Source: Ruegeria sediminis
Lineage (GTDB): Bacteria > Pseudomonadota > Alphaproteobacteria > Rhodobacterales > Rhodobacteraceae
Length of the DNA: 64,000 nt
NCBI RefSeq assembly: GCF_005938215.1
Contig: NZ_VCPD01000004.1
Coordinates: 372,001-436,000 of the forward strand
Direction: 5' to 3'
In this document: piece after piece, positions 17,186 to 26,227 of the stretch
Layout: each line of letters opens with the position of its first letter
How positions within the stretch are numbered: the stretch's first letter is position 1
The notes under the pieces: generated by a model
The model's database searches: none
The model's input: the letters and a program-made list of their open reading frames with translations, nothing else
Told to the model about the DNA's origin: nothing
Program-made: the position numbers and the translations under genes

Positions 17186-19273
17186 TTGCTCAGGATCGAT
17201 CCGCGCACCCTGTTTTCCCCCACCGTGCTATTGGCGCTGGCGCTGATGGCGGTCATCGTCATGATGATCCTGCCGATGCCGGCCTGGGTTCTCGACGTCG
17301 GTCTGGCGGCGTCCTTCGCACTGGCAATCCTCATCTTCACGCTGACCCTTTTCATCGAGCGCCCGCTGGATTTCTCGTCTTTCCCCACGATCCTGCTGGC
17401 CTCGTTGATGCTGCGCCTGTCGCTCAACGTCTCGTCCACCAAATTGATCATCGGGCAGGGCCACACCGGCCCCAACGCCGCGGGCGACGTGATCGAAGGG
17501 TTTGCGCAGTTCATCATGAGCGGCAGCATCTTCCTCGGTCTCGTGGTGTTCGGCGTTCTGCTGATCGTCAACTTCATGGTGATCACCAAGGGTGCCGCCC
17601 GCATGGCCGAGGTCGGCGCGCGATTTGCGCTGGACGGCATGCCTGGCAAGCAGCTCGCCATCGACAGCGACATGTCGGCCGGCGCCATCGACCATCAGCA
17701 GGCCAAGGCGCGGCGGGAACTTGAGCAGCAGGAGACCACGTTTTTCGGCTCGCTCGACGGCGCGTCGAAATTCGTCAAGGGCGATGCGGTTGCCGGGCTG
17801 CTGATCACCCTGCTGAACCTGGTCATGGGTCTGATCATGGGAACGCTGGTGCACGGAATGCCGGTCGCCTCGGCCTTTGAAACCTATGCCATCCTCACCG
17901 TCGGCGACGGGTTGGTGTCGCAGATCCCGGCCGTGATCATCTCCATCGCCTCGGCGCTGTTGCTGGCGCGCGGCGGCACCCAGGGGGCGACCGACAACGC
18001 GATTTTCTCCCAACTCGGGCGCCACCCTGCCGCGCTGGGCACCGTTGCCGTCCTGATGGCGGTTTTCGCCCTGGTGCCCGGGCTGCCCTTCGTTCCGTTC
18101 ATGATCGGAACCGCAGTTCTGGGCTTTGCAGCCTATTCGGTCCACAAAAGGCACGACAGGGAATTGCCCGGCGTCGACGGCACCCCCGCCGACGTTCAGC
18201 GCCCCGTGTCGCAGGCGATCGGAGACGTCCTGGATCTGGACGACATCCACCTCGAATTCGCTCCGGATCTCGTGAGCATGGTGCTGAATCCGGGTACCGG
18301 TCTTGATGCGCGGATCGCCAACATGCGCACCCATATCGCCTCGGTATTCGGCCTCATTCTGCCCGACATCCGGCTGACGGACCGGGCCGACCTGTCCACC
18401 GGCACCTATGTCATCCGCATCCACGGCGTCGAGCAGGCGCGCGGCGTCCTGAACCCCGATCTGGTTCTCGCCCTCGTGCAAGAGGGTGCGGACACATTGC
18501 CGGACGGCGAAAACGTGACCGAACCGGTCTACGGAGCGCCGGCCCGCTGGATCCGACCGCAGGACCAGGAGGCTGCGGCGCTGTCCGGCGCCACGATCGT
18601 TACGCCGCCCGAGATCCTGGCCACGCATCTGCTGGAGATCATCAAGCAGAACTTCGCCCGCCTGCTGACGCTCAAATCCCTGCGTCGCCTCCTGTCCGAA
18701 TTGACCCGTCTCAGCGATCCGGTGCGGGCCGAAGCGAACCGCAAGCTGCTGGACGAACTGATTCCGGACAAGGTTCCCGTCGACACGCTGCACGCGGTCC
18801 TGCGCCTGCTGCTGGAAGAACGGGTCTCGATCCGCAACATGCCGCTGATCCTCGAATCCGTGGCCGAGGCGCGGCTGTTCGTGACCCAGCCCGAAGCGAT
18901 CTGCGAGCTTGTACGGCAGCGGCTGGGGTTTCAACTGGTGGCCGACCTGAAGCGCGAAGACGGGTCGATCCCACTGATCCAGCTGGCGCCCGAATGGGAA
19001 GACACCTTCGCCATGTACCAGATCGACGCCAGCGCGTCGGGCCAGGACGTGGCGCTGCCGCCCGATCTGTTCAACAAGCTGGCCAACGGCGTCGCCGGGC
19101 GCGTGGCGCAAACGGCCGATCGCGGCCTCTACCCGGCGCTGGTCACTTCGACACGTAGACGGCGTTTCCTCCGCACCATCCTGCGCGCACGCGGGATCGC
19201 AAACCCGGTCCTGTCTTTCGAGGAAATCGGGCTCGAGGCACGTCCGGCGCTGGTCGGCACCGTGGCCGCATGA
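17186..19273 (+). CDS. flhA: Flagellar type III export gate protein FlhA
   Basis: A 695-residue FHIPEP-family protein. About eight membrane segments fill the first half, with the conserved TVGDGLVSQIP segment in the cytoplasmic-facing region, and a large cytosolic C-terminal domain binds export substrates and chaperones. The start is TTG at 17186: GGAG at 17176-17179 is 6 bases upstream, overlaps the sltF stop, and no ATG in frame is as well placed. Its stop overlaps the fliR start. Confidence 0.95.
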   Translation: MLRIDPRTLFSPTVLLALALMAVIVMMILPMPAWVLDVGLAASFALAILIFTLTLFIERPLDFSSFPTILLASLMLRLSLNVSSTKLIIGQGHTGPNAAGDVIEGFAQFIMSGSIFLGLVVFGVLLIVNFMVITKGAARMAEVGARFALDGMPGKQLAIDSDMSAGAIDHQQAKARRELEQQETTFFGSLDGASKFVKGDAVAGLLITLLNLVMGLIMGTLVHGMPVASAFETYAILTVGDGLVSQIPAVIISIASALLLARGGTQGATDNAIFSQLGRHPAALGTVAVLMAVFALVPGLPFVPFMIGTAVLGFAAYSVHKRHDRELPGVDGTPADVQRPVSQAIGDVLDLDDIHLEFAPDLVSMVLNPGTGLDARIANMRTHIASVFGLILPDIRLTDRADLSTGTYVIRIHGVEQARGVLNPDLVLALVQEGADTLPDGENVTEPVYGAPARWIRPQDQEAAALSGATIVTPPEILATHLLEIIKQNFARLLTLKSLRRLLSELTRLSDPVRAEANRKLLDELIPDKVPVDTLHAVLRLLLEERVSIRNMPLILESVAEARLFVTQPEAICELVRQRLGFQLVADLKREDGSIPLIQLAPEWEDTFAMYQIDASASGQDVALPPDLFNKLANGVAGRVAQTADRGLYPALVTSTRRRRFLRTILRARGIANPVLSFEEIGLEARPALVGTVAA

Positions 19274-20043
19274 TCGCCTTGCCGCCTGACCTGCTCCCTT
19301 TGCTGGAGTCCGGGTTCTGGCATATGCTCGCGGTTTTCCTCCGTGTATTGGCCATGGTGTCCGTCATGCCGGCCTTTGGCGAGCGATGGATCCCGATGCG
19401 GGTAAGGCTTGGCGCGGCGGCAGCCTTCACCCTGATCGTCGCCCCTTCGGTTCACAGCCCGGGCGGTGCGCGAAACCTGACGGGCCTCGTCATGCTGGCC
19501 GGAACCGAAATCCTGATCGGCCTCGGGCTGGGAATGGGATTCCGCCTCTTCGTTCTGGCCCTGCAGACGGCAGGCTCGATCGCCGCGCAGGCGACGTCGC
19601 TGTCGCAGATTCTCGGCGGTGCGGCGGCGGAACCGGTTCCGGCCATGAGCTATCTGCTGATGCTGGCTGGGCTCGCCCTCGCCGCCCTTCTGGGGCTTCA
19701 CGTCCGCGCCGCCGAGTTCCTGATCCACAGCTACGATCTGTTTCCCGCCGGAACTCTGCCCGCGGCACCCGATCTGTCGGCTCGGGGCGTCGGTCAGGTG
19801 TCGCGCAGCTTTGCCCTTGCCTTCGGCCTGGCGGCTCCGTTCGTAATCGCCTCGCTGCTCTACAATCTGGCGCTCGGCGTCATCAACCGGGCGATGCCGC
19901 AACTCATGGTGGCCTTTGTCGGCGCCCCTGCCATCACGTTGGGCGGTCTGTTTTTACTTTTCGCCGGCGCGCCGTTGATCCTTTCCGTCTGGTCCGGCGC
20001 CCTTTTCGACTTCCTGGTGAACCCGATCGGCAAGTCCCCATGA
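19270..20043 (+). CDS. fliR: Flagellar export gate protein FliR
   Basis: A 257-residue integral membrane protein of the export gate. The family opening with FLRVLAMVSVMPAFGERWIP lies near residue 25 and several hydrophobic helices follow. It starts in an ATGA overlap with flhA and ends in an ATGA overlap with flhB, so the three gate genes are translationally coupled. Confidence 0.93.
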   Translation: MIALPPDLLPLLESGFWHMLAVFLRVLAMVSVMPAFGERWIPMRVRLGAAAAFTLIVAPSVHSPGGARNLTGLVMLAGTEILIGLGLGMGFRLFVLALQTAGSIAAQATSLSQILGGAAAEPVPAMSYLLMLAGLALAALLGLHVRAAEFLIHSYDLFPAGTLPAAPDLSARGVGQVSRSFALAFGLAAPFVIASLLYNLALGVINRAMPQLMVAFVGAPAITLGGLFLLFAGAPLILSVWSGALFDFLVNPIGKSP

Positions 20044-21128
20044 GCGCGCCGGACGACGACAGCGAGAAACCCTTCGACCCGACGCAGCAAAAGCTTCTGA
20101 AGGCGCGCCAAAAGGGCGAAGTTGCGAAATCCACCGACCTTTCCGCCGTCGCCGGGTACGCCGGCCTTCTGCTGGCCCTTGTCGCGGCCGGAGAAGCGGT
20201 GCTGAGACAGCTGGGCACGGTGTTCGCCGTGTTGATCGACCAATCCGATCGGTTGTCCGGCCTCTTGATCGATGGTCACGCCCAGGCGCCGATGGCCGGT
20301 CTGATCGGCCGAACCGGCCTGTCGGTTTTGCCGCTGTTCGCGGTCCCGGCCATCGCCGTACTACTGAGCATCATCGCGCAAAGGGCATTCATCGTTGCCC
20401 CCGGCAAAATTCGGCCCCGGTTGTCGCGGGTTTCAATCCTGTCCAACGCCAAGAACAAGTTCGGCCGCGGCGGGCTTTTCGAGTTCGCAAAAAGCTTCGT
20501 GAAGCTCCTGCTCTTCTCCCTGTGTCTGGCCGTTTTCCTGCGCGCCAATCTGGCCGGGATCGTCGCGGCAAGCGCCTCCGATGCGCAGGGCTCGATCATG
20601 TTGATGACCGACCTGGTCATCCGGTTCACGTCCACCGTCATTGCCGTGGCCCTGTTGATCGGGGCGGTCGACTACCTGTGGCAGTTTTCCGAACACCTCC
20701 GGAAGAACCGCATGTCGCGCAAGGAGATCCAGGATGAAATGAAAGAGGCCGAAGGCGATCCTCATGTGAAACAGCAGCGCCGGCAGCGCGCGCAGGAAAT
20801 CGCGATGAACCGCATGATGGTGGACGTTCCGACGGCGGATGTGGTCATCGTGAACCCGACCCATTTCGCGGTGGCGCTGAAGTGGTCGCGCGCGCCCGGC
20901 GCGGCTCCTGTCTGTGTCGCCAAGGGGATCGACGAGATCGCCGCCGCCATCCGCGCCGCCGCCGATGCCGCCGGCGTGCCGATCCATTCCGATCCGCCCA
21001 CGGCCAGGGCCCTGCACGCAACTGTCGCCATCGGGCAGGAGATCGCGGAAGAGCACTATCGCCCGGTCGCCGCCGCGATCCGCTTTGCCGAAGCCATGCG
21101 CAAACGCGCGAAAGGCCAGATCCGATGA
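20040..21128 (+). CDS. flhB: Flagellar export switch protein FlhB
   Basis: A 362-residue protein with four membrane segments and a cytosolic C-terminal domain. The autocleavage site NPTH is at 272-275, which permits the switch from rod/hook to filament export. The start at 20040 is chosen because the family motif begins there (DSEKPFDPTQQKLLKAR) and it overlaps the fliR stop. Confidence 0.95.
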   Translation: MSAPDDDSEKPFDPTQQKLLKARQKGEVAKSTDLSAVAGYAGLLLALVAAGEAVLRQLGTVFAVLIDQSDRLSGLLIDGHAQAPMAGLIGRTGLSVLPLFAVPAIAVLLSIIAQRAFIVAPGKIRPRLSRVSILSNAKNKFGRGGLFEFAKSFVKLLLFSLCLAVFLRANLAGIVAASASDAQGSIMLMTDLVIRFTSTVIAVALLIGAVDYLWQFSEHLRKNRMSRKEIQDEMKEAEGDPHVKQQRRQRAQEIAMNRMMVDVPTADVVIVNPTHFAVALKWSRAPGAAPVCVAKGIDEIAAAIRAAADAAGVPIHSDPPTARALHATVAIGQEIAEEHYRPVAAAIRFAEAMRKRAKGQIR

Positions 21129-21544
21129 AGAAATCCGACCTGACCGAAATCGGGCAAGTCGCCGAAGCACTGTATCTCGACCAGTTCGAGAAACTGCGCC
21201 CGATCCTGGCAAGGGAGGCGCAAATCCAACAGCAGTTGAGCCGACTCGCCCTTCAGGAAAAGGACGTCCGCGAAACGGAAGGGCAGCTGTCCGACTACCG
21301 GGCGTTCGGCGCCGACATCCTGTGGCGCAGTTGGGAAGCCCGCACCCGACGTGGCCTGAACATGGAACTGGCCCGGCTCCGCGCCCAGAAGCTGACGGCG
21401 ATCGACGGTTTGCGCCGCGCACATGGCCGCCGCGAGGCGATCGGAGATCTGGCCGCGCGGTTGGAACAGGCTTGCAAAAGTCGGCGCGCAAAGGCGCAAA
21501 TCGAAGACCTCTGCACACCGGGTTTGCTCGACCGGGACCGTTGA
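21125..21544 (+). CDS. Flagellar coiled-coil protein, FliJ-like candidate
   Basis: A 139-residue hydrophilic, charged, almost entirely helical protein without signal or membrane segment. It starts in an ATGA overlap with flhB, so it is surely part of the flagellar operon. Length (FliJ is about 147 residues) and composition suggest the coiled-coil stalk of the export ATPase, and no other fliJ is seen although fliI is present at 26.2 kb. No diagnostic motif proves this, so the symbol is left open. Confidence 0.7.
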   Translation: MKKSDLTEIGQVAEALYLDQFEKLRPILAREAQIQQQLSRLALQEKDVRETEGQLSDYRAFGADILWRSWEARTRRGLNMELARLRAQKLTAIDGLRRAHGRREAIGDLAARLEQACKSRRAKAQIEDLCTPGLLDRDR

Positions 21545-21559
21545 TCCCGACACCCCAAA

Positions 21560-21573
21560 GCGCCGCCCGGCGC
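21560..21573. terminator. Weak hairpin between convergent fliJ-like and fliL genes
   Basis: GCGCC-GCCC-GGCGC gives a 5-bp stem in the 52-base convergent gap. On the minus strand, TTT follows, so it could help stop the fliL operon. The stem is short, so confidence is low. Confidence 0.3.
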
Positions 21574-21596
21574 CTTGGCCGCTCAACCGTCGGACG

Positions 21597-22112
21597 TCAG
21601 GCGTCCTGCCGCGCGACGCTCATGATCAGTACCTGGGATATGTCCGGGCCGAGGGCGCGTTGCGCGACGACCAGCAGGGCTTCGCGCAGGCTGGTCAGCC
21701 TGTCAGACTGCGTGAAGGCCCCGTCGAAACCGCCCATGTTGGCATGATCAAACAGCACCTGCAGGAATCCGTCGCGCAGCTTGGGCTCGACGGCATAGAA
21801 CCGTTCGCCCATGCCCGGGCTGGCCTCGAGGCTGAGCGACAGCATCACGAGGGCCGCGATCCGGTCGCGCTCCACCACCGGGATGACGAACTGTTTCGTC
21901 AGATTCAGATATTCGAAATCCAGGCCGGCCTCGCCGGTGTGTTTTCGACCGTCCGCACCGGGCGCCCCGTTATCGGGTTGGGCGACCGCCTCCGTGTCTT
22001 GCGGCAGGTTTTCCTTGCTCGACGCACCCGAAGGCCCCATCAAAAGTCCGGCGCCGGCGCCGGCCCCCACTCCGCCGATCAGAAAGAGAACCGGAAGCAG
22101 CTTCGCGATCAT
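21597..22112 (-). CDS. fliL: Flagellar basal-body-associated protein FliL
   Basis: A 171-residue protein with one N-terminal membrane segment (about 3-25), a Gly/Ala- and Pro-rich linker and a periplasmic C-terminal domain with the family pattern FVIPVVERDRIAALVMLSLSLE. FliL associates with the stator and supports torque. It is the last gene of the flgB-to-fliL operon, 9 bases after flgH. Confidence 0.82.
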   Translation of the reverse strand: MIAKLLPVLFLIGGVGAGAGAGLLMGPSGASSKENLPQDTEAVAQPDNGAPGADGRKHTGEAGLDFEYLNLTKQFVIPVVERDRIAALVMLSLSLEASPGMGERFYAVEPKLRDGFLQVLFDHANMGGFDGAFTQSDRLTSLREALLVVAQRALGPDISQVLIMSVARQDA

Positions 22113-22121
22113 CGCAACCCC

Positions 22122-22850
22122 TCAGAACGGCAGAACGGCATCGAGGATCTGCTGTCCGTAGCGCGGCTGTTGCACATCCGTGATCTGCCCGCGACCGCCA
22201 TACGACACGCGCGCCGAGGCGATCTTGTCATAGGTGATCTCGTTCTGGCGAGAGATGTCCTCGGGCCGCACGAATCCCGAAACCAGCAATTCGCGCAGTT
22301 CGAAATTCACCCGCAACTCCTGTGAGCCGCTGATCGACAGGACCCCGTTCGGCAGCACGTCCACAACGGTGGCGGCGACCCGAAGCGTCAGCTTCTCCTT
22401 GCGTTTCACCGAACCCTTCCCCTTGCTCGAGGTTGCGGAATCGATGGACACCGCATTCGACAAGGATGCGCCCTCGGGCAGGCTTTCGTCAGCCCGCTGA
22501 GGCAATCCGAAAAGCTGCGGAATCTCCAGGCTGTCGGATCCGATGCGGGACCGGTTGGTGTCGTTCGAGATCTCGGCCTTCTCGTCGAGTTCGATGACCA
22601 CGGTCAGAATATCACCCTTCTTCATCGCGCGCTGATCGCCCAATAGCGAGTTCTGCCCACCGCTCCACAGCGATGCGCGGTCGACCGACCGTTGCGGCTG
22701 GCTGTAGAGGGGCAGCCCGGGCCAGAGCATCGCCACATGCTCGGGCGATTCGGTATTCGGGGTGAAGCTCGGCGGTTTTCCCAGATGATCGGCCCGCCCG
22801 CAGGCCGTGATCGCCAGAAGGGCAACAAAAGCAAGGGAGCGTCGCATCAT
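22122..22850 (-). CDS. flgH: Flagellar L-ring lipoprotein FlgH
   Basis: A 242-residue outer-membrane lipoprotein. The lipobox LAITAC ends in Cys17, the lipidated residue. The body has the L-ring pattern with KKGDILTVVIELDEKAEISN and a conserved GELRVNFE-like region near the C-terminus. It starts in an overlap with flgA. It forms the outer ring with the P-ring protein FlgI, encoded at 32.4 kb. Confidence 0.93.
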   Translation of the reverse strand: MMRRSLAFVALLAITACGRADHLGKPPSFTPNTESPEHVAMLWPGLPLYSQPQRSVDRASLWSGGQNSLLGDQRAMKKGDILTVVIELDEKAEISNDTNRSRIGSDSLEIPQLFGLPQRADESLPEGASLSNAVSIDSATSSKGKGSVKRKEKLTLRVAATVVDVLPNGVLSISGSQELRVNFELRELLVSGFVRPEDISRQNEITYDKIASARVSYGGRGQITDVQQPRYGQQILDAVLPF

Positions 22851-23266
22851 TTTACCTCGATTCTTCCGTCCGGACGGATCTGTCCGGTGACAGTGGTTCG
22901 GGACGCCAGGTTCATGGCCTGGATGATCTCGCCTGCCGAGCCTCGGCCGAGCGCACGTCCTTCGACCGTGATCGACAGCCGGCCATCGGCAAAAACCAGG
23001 GTGACGAGGTCGTTCCGGTCCACGATCGCGGGCGGGCCAAAGTCGGAATTCCGGATCGGCCGGCCGGGGTACAGTGCGATGCGCGCCTCCTTGCCAAGAA
23101 CATCGCCGAGGTCCGGGGCCGTTCCAACGGCTTCGGACGGCTCGACCGCCACGGCGTCGAAGGTGATGATTTCCTTGGCCCGGATGGTTCGAACCGGAAC
23201 GACCACGTCGGCCACGGCCGGCAGGGCGATGATCGGCAGCAACACTAAGAAAACCCGTCGCATCAT
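22847..23266 (-). CDS. flgA: Flagellar P-ring assembly chaperone FlgA
   Basis: A 139-residue periplasmic protein with a signal peptide (cleavage after PAVA at about 19). The SAF-type domain includes LYPGRPIRNSDF and the C-terminal AGEIIQAMNLASRTTVTG. It is shorter than the enterobacterial protein because it lacks the N-terminal domain, as is common in alphaproteobacteria. Overlaps with flgG and flgH show coupling. Confidence 0.9.
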   Translation of the reverse strand: MMRRVFLVLLPIIALPAVADVVVPVRTIRAKEIITFDAVAVEPSEAVGTAPDLGDVLGKEARIALYPGRPIRNSDFGPPAIVDRNDLVTLVFADGRLSITVEGRALGRGSAGEIIQAMNLASRTTVTGQIRPDGRIEVK

Positions 23267-24048
23267 CGCACCTGCGTTGTCGCGCCCATCATCTGATCGA
23301 CGGCGGAAATCACCTTGGCGTTCATTTCGTAACCCCGCTGCGCCTCGATCAGTTCGGTCACCTCGCGCACCGCGTCGACCGAACTGTCCTCCAGATAGCC
23401 CTGTCGCAGCGTTCCAAGCCCCTCCCCGCCCGGTGACCCGATGACCGGGGCGCCGGAAGCCTCGGATTCCTTGAAAAGATTGCCGCCGATCGCCTCGAGC
23501 CCCTTGGCGTTGGCAAAGCCGGCGAGGGTGAATTCCCCCAGCAACTGCGCCTCGGCGGCATCGTCAAAATAGGCGAACACCTGGCCGGAGGCATTGATCG
23601 AAATCGAACGGGCGTCGTTGGGAATGGTGATCTCGGGCGCAACGGGATAGCCGTCGGACGTGACCACCAGGCCTTCGGCGGATCGCTTCAGGCTGCCGTC
23701 GCGGGTATAGGCGGATTGCCCGTTGGGCAGCGTCACCTCCAGGTATCCGCGGCCTTCGATGGCCAGATCGAGATCGCTGCCCGTTGCCGACAACGCGCCT
23801 TGCGCCAGGTGGACGGAAACGGCGGCGGGCCGAACCCCAAGACCAAGCTGAATGCCGGTCGGCAGAACGGTGCCGTCCGCGGCGTTCACCGTGCCCGCTC
23901 GCGCCATCTGCTGATAGTGCAGGTCCGCGAATTCCGCCCGCCGGGCGTTGTAGCCGGTGGTGTTCATGTTCGCGAGGTTGTTCGAGATCGTTTCGACCCG
24001 CAGTTGCTGTGCGGTCATGCCGGTGGCGGCGATTTTCAGGGCGCGCAT
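23263..24048 (-). CDS. flgG: Flagellar distal rod protein FlgG
   Basis: A 261-residue rod protein. The N-terminal segment MRALKIAATGMTAQQLRVE with ISNNLANMNTTGYN and the C-terminal EVTELIEAQRGYEMNAKVIS are the paired coiled-coil ends typical of FlgG. The ATG whose complement is at 24046-24048 is preferred over a GTG three codons upstream because AGGAG lies 8 bases before it. The gene follows flgF by 24 bases. Confidence 0.95.
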   Translation of the reverse strand: MRALKIAATGMTAQQLRVETISNNLANMNTTGYNARRAEFADLHYQQMARAGTVNAADGTVLPTGIQLGLGVRPAAVSVHLAQGALSATGSDLDLAIEGRGYLEVTLPNGQSAYTRDGSLKRSAEGLVVTSDGYPVAPEITIPNDARSISINASGQVFAYFDDAAEAQLLGEFTLAGFANAKGLEAIGGNLFKESEASGAPVIGSPGGEGLGTLRQGYLEDSSVDAVREVTELIEAQRGYEMNAKVISAVDQMMGATTQVR

Positions 24049-24072
24049 TCTGGACACTCCTCTTGTTTCTGG

Positions 24073-24783
24073 TCAGCGCATCAGGGCCTTGAGCGCACCG
24101 CGGACGCGTTCGTCCTCGGCCTCGAGAAAGCTTTGCCCCAGCTCATAGGCGCGCTGTATCTCGACGAGCCGGGCAACCTGTTCGATGGCGTTCACGTTGG
24201 ACCCCTCGAGGAAACCTCGCAGGACCTTGGGATTCTCGACCGGTTCGAACCCTCCGTCGGCGCGGAACGTCACGCCGCCCTCGCGGACCAGGCCGGCCGG
24301 GTCGGTCGGCGCGTACACCCCGATCTGGCCCAAGGGTTGCCCTCCGGCGCTGAGCGTTCCGTCGCTGCCCGCATCAACCGACACTGCGTCCGGCGGAACA
24401 AAGATCGGTGCTCCGTTCACATCCAGAACGCGATAGCCGTCGACCGAAACCAGTTCGCCTTGACCGTTGGAGGCAAAGCTGCCGGCGCGGGTCAGACGAT
24501 TGCCCGATGGCGTTTCCAGCAGGAAAAACCCCTCGCCCTCGATCGCAAAGTCGAACTGCCCGTTCGTTTGGGTCAGAACCCCGGGCTGCAAAGACGTGTT
24601 CCGAACCTGCGCCCGCGCCATGGACAGCGACGGCCCCTGGCCGGCGGCTTGGACATACTCGGAAAACACGAGGCCCTGTTGCCGGTATCCGGCGGTGTTG
24701 GCGTTGGCGATGTTGTTGGCCACCATGCGCATTTCGTTCATCAGGCCCGATTGCCGGGACAGCGTGACATAGGCCGAGTCCAT
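24073..24783 (-). CDS. flgF: Flagellar proximal rod protein FlgF
   Basis: A 236-residue rod protein. It has the flg_bb_rod N-terminus (MRMVANNIANANTAGYRQQG) and the C-terminal NAIEQVARLVEIQRAYE motif. Its start codon shares one base with the fliQ stop (TGATG), so translation is coupled. Confidence 0.94.
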   Translation of the reverse strand: MDSAYVTLSRQSGLMNEMRMVANNIANANTAGYRQQGLVFSEYVQAAGQGPSLSMARAQVRNTSLQPGVLTQTNGQFDFAIEGEGFFLLETPSGNRLTRAGSFASNGQGELVSVDGYRVLDVNGAPIFVPPDAVSVDAGSDGTLSAGGQPLGQIGVYAPTDPAGLVREGGVTFRADGGFEPVENPKVLRGFLEGSNVNAIEQVARLVEIQRAYELGQSFLEAEDERVRGALKALMR

Positions 24784-25055
24784 CAGTGACCTCCCGAAAT
24801 CAAGGGTATGAGCGTGGTCGTGAAGAACGTCCCCAGCGTCTGCGTCATGAACCCCATCGAGATCCAGAACACCGCGACGATGGCGACAAGCTTGGGAACG
24901 AAGGTCAGCGTCATTTCCTGGATCGACGTCAGCGCTTGGAACAACCCCACGGTCAGGCCGGTGACCAGCGCCACCGACAGGATCGGAACCGACGTGATCA
25001 CCGCGACCCAAAGTGCCTGGCGCAGGATGTCGTAAAACAGGCCTTCGCTCAGCAT
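24783..25055 (-). CDS. fliQ: Flagellar export gate protein FliQ
   Basis: A 90-residue protein with two membrane helices and the conserved segment GLTVGLFQALTSIQEMTLTF. It is the small gate subunit that works with FliP and FliR; fliP is not in the window. It lies 3 bases after fliE. Confidence 0.95.
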   Translation of the reverse strand: MLSEGLFYDILRQALWVAVITSVPILSVALVTGLTVGLFQALTSIQEMTLTFVPKLVAIVAVFWISMGFMTQTLGTFFTTTLIPLISGGH

Positions 25056-25058
25056 GAT

Positions 25059-25343
25059 TCAGACCGGCATCCGCAGGATTTCCTGATAGGCTTCGACCAC
25101 CTTGTTGCGGACGATCACCGCGGTCTCGACGGCCAGTTCGGTCTGCGCCAGCGCCTGTACCAGCGCGTGCGGATCGGCCTGCCCGACCATTGCCGATTGC
25201 GCGATCTGTTCACCCTGCCGCAGCGTCGCGGCAAAGTCGGTGAACGTGGCGCGCAGCCCACTGGCGGCGTGGTCGGGATCGGGCTGCGTGGCGGGCCGGG
25301 CCGAGGCATAGCTCTGCGCGGCGTTGAAGGGGCGGATATCCAT
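25059..25343 (-). CDS. fliE: Flagellar hook-basal body protein FliE
   Basis: A 94-residue protein with the C-terminal family motif TELAVETAVIVRNKVVEAYQEIL. FliE joins the MS-ring to the proximal rod. It lies between flgC and fliQ, the standard alphaproteobacterial order. Confidence 0.93.
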   Translation of the reverse strand: MDIRPFNAAQSYASARPATQPDPDHAASGLRATFTDFAATLRQGEQIAQSAMVGQADPHALVQALAQTELAVETAVIVRNKVVEAYQEILRMPV

Positions 25344-25355
25344 TCTGGTCGTCCT

Positions 25356-25742
25356 TTACTTGCGAAGCAGGTCCATCAGGCCTGCCGACATCTGGCGGGT
25401 CTGATCGAACATTTTCAGGTTGGCCTCATAACTGCGCTGCGCCTCGCGCGCGTCGGCGATCTCGATCATCAGATCGACGTTCGAGCTCTCGTAATGGCCG
25501 GTGTCGTCGGCCATCGGATGACCCGGATCGTGAATCCGGGTCAGCGCGCCTTGGTCTAGGCGGACGCGCCCGGTCGCGACCAGTTCACCCTCGGGGCTTT
25601 TGACGGTCTCAAAAGGGACCGACTTGCGGCGATAGCCAGGGGTATCGGCGTTCGAGATGTTCTCGGACACGTGCCGCAAACGCGCCGCCTGGGCGCGCAG
25701 GCCGCTGGCCGACGCCGCGAGGGATTGCGAAAAGTCACTCAT
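25356..25742 (-). CDS. flgC: Flagellar proximal rod protein FlgC
   Basis: A 128-residue rod protein. The N-terminal AQAARLRHVSENISNADTPGYRRK and C-terminal SNVDLMIEIADAREAQRSYEANL are characteristic. The start whose complement is at 25740-25742 gives the usual family length, 11 bases after flgB. Confidence 0.94.
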   Translation of the reverse strand: MSDFSQSLAASASGLRAQAARLRHVSENISNADTPGYRRKSVPFETVKSPEGELVATGRVRLDQGALTRIHDPGHPMADDTGHYESSNVDLMIEIADAREAQRSYEANLKMFDQTRQMSAGLMDLLRK

Positions 25743-25753
25743 CGAAACCCCTC

Positions 25754-26140
25754 TCAGGCCTTGCCCAGACTGGCGCGCAGGACGCCCAGCGACGACCGGT
25801 AGATCGCGAGCGCACGGTCGTGCTGACGCTTGACCTCCACCGCCTTCAGCATCTGCTCCTCTAGCGAGACGCTGTTGCCGTTCGGGTCCTGCCGGCTTGC
25901 CACCGGGAAGTCGTCCCAGCCCCTCGCGCCTTGCGCTGCCCGGTTCAGGTGCCCTTCCCGGGTCGCGGCCATCTCTGCGCCCAGACTGTCGGAATAGGCC
26001 GATCCGAAGCCCGCGATATCGCGGGCGCGGTAGCCGGGCGTATCCGCATTGGCCATGTTCCGCGCGATGACGGCCTGCCGTTGTCCCGCATGTGTTGCCA
26101 TGGCGTACGCCATCTTGAAGACGTTCAAGTCCGAGAACAT
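25754..26140 (-). CDS. flgB: Flagellar proximal rod protein FlgB
   Basis: A 128-residue rod protein with VIARNMANADTPGYRARDI near the N-terminus and a C-terminal helix for rod assembly. The ATG whose complement is at 26138-26140 (MFSDLNVFKMAY) is chosen over one nine codons upstream because GAGGGAG precedes it at a good distance. It is the first gene of the flgB-to-fliL operon and diverges from fliI. Confidence 0.93.
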   Translation of the reverse strand: MFSDLNVFKMAYAMATHAGQRQAVIARNMANADTPGYRARDIAGFGSAYSDSLGAEMAATREGHLNRAAQGARGWDDFPVASRQDPNGNSVSLEEQMLKAVEVKRQHDRALAIYRSSLGVLRASLGKA

Positions 26141-26163
26141 CGGGGTTTCTCCCTCGATCCATT

Positions 26164-26180
26164 TCAATCAAGGCTTAACC
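26164..26180. promoter_or_regulatory. Candidate CtrA box between flgB and fliI
   Basis: TCAA-N7-TTAACC, one mismatch from the CtrA consensus TTAA-N7-TTAAC, in the 87-base divergent gap. It could act on both flanking flagellar promoters. Confidence 0.5.
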
Positions 26181-26227
26181 CCGATTCCTTTAGAAACCGT
26201 TTTCGAGAAACTGATGGAGTCGCCGTC

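Noticed and set aside
17228-19111. A 627-codon open frame on the minus strand
   Set aside because: Fully antisense to flhA with a low-complexity Gln/Arg/His/Asp-rich translation; not a gene.
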